Shown in pieces: positions 62,890 through 64,000 of a stretch of 64,000 bases of DNA. A model generated the notes under the pieces. It did not search any database. It saw only the letters and a list, made by a program, of their open reading frames with translations, and had not been told where the DNA came from. A program made the translations under genes and the position numbers. Source of the DNA: Methylobacterium sp. 2A (GTDB taxonomy: Bacteria > Pseudomonadota > Alphaproteobacteria > Rhizobiales > Beijerinckiaceae); NCBI RefSeq assembly GCF_009806555.1, contig NZ_VUOK01000062.1, forward strand, positions 1 through 64,000, given 5' to 3'. Each line of letters begins with the position of its first letter. The stretch's first letter is position 1.

Positions 62890-64000
62890 GGGGGCGCCGC
62901 TCCAGCAGGAAATCCGGGCAGTCGAGCCAGCCGTTGGCGACGCGCTCAGGCAGGCGGGTGACGGCGTAGCGTTCGCCGAGCTTGGCGTCGAACAGCACGT
63001 CGATCTCGCGCAGACGCTGGAACACGATGAAGTCGTCGACGCCCGCGATCGTGATTTCCGACCCGCGCAGCCGCACCGCCTTGCCGAGGCGGGCCTCCAC
63101 GAAGGCCGTCATGCTCTCCGGCGTCACGGTGGTGCGGCGGCGGAACTCCGCCTTGGCGGCCGCGAAGGCGTCGACCACGGGATCGTCCTCGATGTCGGGC
63201 AGGGGTTCCATGTCGATCGCCGCCTTGCGCGCCCGCGGCATCTGGAGATGCGCGTGGCCGATCGGCGGGCGCAGCAGCGCGACATCGGTCGGCACGTCGG
63301 GGGCGATCTCGGAGCCGCCGACCGCGCGCAGCATCGCGGCGGCGCGCTCGACGCCGCCGGGATCCGGCCGGTCCATGACATGCAGGGCGGCGGCAATCCG
63401 GCGTTCCAGCCGCGCCACCACCGCATCGACCGCGTCGAGATGGTTGTCGAGCCCCTCGAACACCGTGAGGATCTGGGCGAGGTCGGCCCGCACCGCCCGC
63501 TGCGCGGCGTCGAGATCGGGGCTGCGGCCCTCGCGGATCAGGCCCTCGGCCAGCGCCCGAACCGTGAGGGCGTCGCGCAGGGCCCGGCCGGCCTCGCGGA
63601 CCACGCTGGCGCGGAAGCGGAACGGGTTGAAGCGCGTGTGCAGCGTCCGGTAGTCGCTGATCAGGTGGCGCTCGACGAAATCCTCGAAGAACAGCCGGAA
63701 GGTCTTGGCCCGGTCGGGCTCGCGCAGGATGCGCTCCTCGACCTTGCGCATGCCGGCGGCGAGGCCGCGCACATGCGCCAGGAAGGCGGCCGACGCCCGG
63801 GCTGCGTTGGCCAGGGCCTCGGAGCGGCTGCCGGGATCCGACAGGGCGCTCTCCAGCCCGCCCAGCACCTCCAGCACGGCGCCGCCGTAGGAGCGGGTCT
63901 CGCCCCGTTCGAGACGGGACAGTTCCTCGAGGAGGAGCCGCGCCTCGGGGTCGAACTCCACCACCGGCACGTAGCGCTCGCGGCGCTCGATCAGCCAGCC
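62882..64000 (-). CDS. jetA: Wadjet JetA-like (MksF/kleisin) subunit, 5' end outside window
   Basis: The frame is open at the window edge (ERRERYVPVVEFDPEARLLLEELSRLE), so the N-terminus is missing. About 372 residues are seen, mainly helical: RAKTFRLFFEDFVERHLISDYRTLHTRFNPFRFRASVV and a C-terminal winged-helix part (FIVFQRLREIDVLFDAKLGERYAVTRLP). These fit the JetA family (DUF5716/MksF-like kleisin) of Wadjet systems. It is followed directly by the DUF4194 gene with overlapping ends. An internal GTG at 63970 is not the true start. Confidence 0.78.
   Translation of the reverse strand, partial: GWLIERRERYVPVVEFDPEARLLLEELSRLERGETRSYGGAVLEVLGGLESALSDPGSRSEALANAARASAAFLAHVRGLAAGMRKVEERILREPDRAKTFRLFFEDFVERHLISDYRTLHTRFNPFRFRASVVREAGRALRDALTVRALAEGLIREGRSPDLDAAQRAVRADLAQILTVFEGLDNHLDAVDAVVARLERRIAAALHVMDRPDPGGVERAAAMLRAVGGSEIAPDVPTDVALLRPPIGHAHLQMPRARKAAIDMEPLPDIEDDPVVDAFAAAKAEFRRRTTVTPESMTAFVEARLGKAVRLRGSEITIAGVDDFIVFQRLREIDVLFDAKLGERYAVTRLPERVANGWLDCPDFLLERRPRA

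Overview
The window is GC-rich alphaproteobacterial chromosome, most likely from a Methylobacterium/Methylorubrum-type member of the Hyphomicrobiales. Pointers are the porin at 39501 (AADLPVRKAVPVEYVRVC N-terminus), tolQRAB beside ybgC and ruvB, clpS-clpA with a TTG start for clpA, an AmiC/AmiR locus, and many small secreted proteins without known families. No methanol dehydrogenase or other methylotrophy marker lies in the window, so the genus is an inference.

Layout. 1-1134: the 3' end of an IS630-type transposase, followed by a nucleotidyltransferase-fold gene that it appears to have truncated. 1154-5119: tolQ-tolR-tolA-tolB on the minus strand; no pal follows. 5429-8912: an HpcH/HpaI aldolase, ybgC, a DUF4142 protein and ruvB. 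9141-13350: small unknown proteins, a receiver-GGDEF protein, a LuxR-type regulator and topoisomerase IB. 13498-16086: glycosyltransferase, a METTL20/ETFBKMT-like methyltransferase and an FMN reductase. 16189-18494: a hairpin element, a decayed cytochrome b561 gene, a two-domain protease inhibitor and a 2-hydroxyacid dehydrogenase. 18734-20344: leuC and tRNA-Leu(CAG) with a strong terminator.

20603-30603 is a single-direction amide/nitrogen-scavenging locus: AmiC sensor, AmiR ANTAR antiterminator, a leader with an intrinsic terminator directly before the first structural gene, a nitrilase-superfamily hydrolase, a dedicated branched-chain-type ABC importer (one permease is fused to an ATPase), a DUF1028 protein and an amidase-signature enzyme. 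The expected logic is amide sensing by AmiC, release of AmiR, readthrough of the leader terminator, then import and hydrolysis.

30646-34654: overlapping glycosyltransferase, methyltransferase and large membrane protein genes for a surface or lipid-linked glycan. 35327-38599: tartrate/D-malate-type dehydrogenase, MFS carrier and a divergent GntR regulator. 39501-41263: porin with terminator. 42176-46632: murI, ergothioneine genes egtB-egtD and a membrane class III cyclase. 47549-55168: HtrA-like protease, DnaJ-domain protein, D,D-carboxypeptidase with SPOR domain, phasin, clpS-clpA. 55260-56891: a small membrane protein and a flavin amine oxidase.

56966-64000 (minus strand) carries Wadjet/Mks-type SMC defence genes: jetA (cut by the window edge), jetB and jetC. 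jetB and jetC are separated by a methyl-accepting chemotaxis protein gene on the opposite strand, and no jetD follows jetC. This rearranged or split Wadjet locus and the AmiR-controlled leader are the two most interesting parts of the window.
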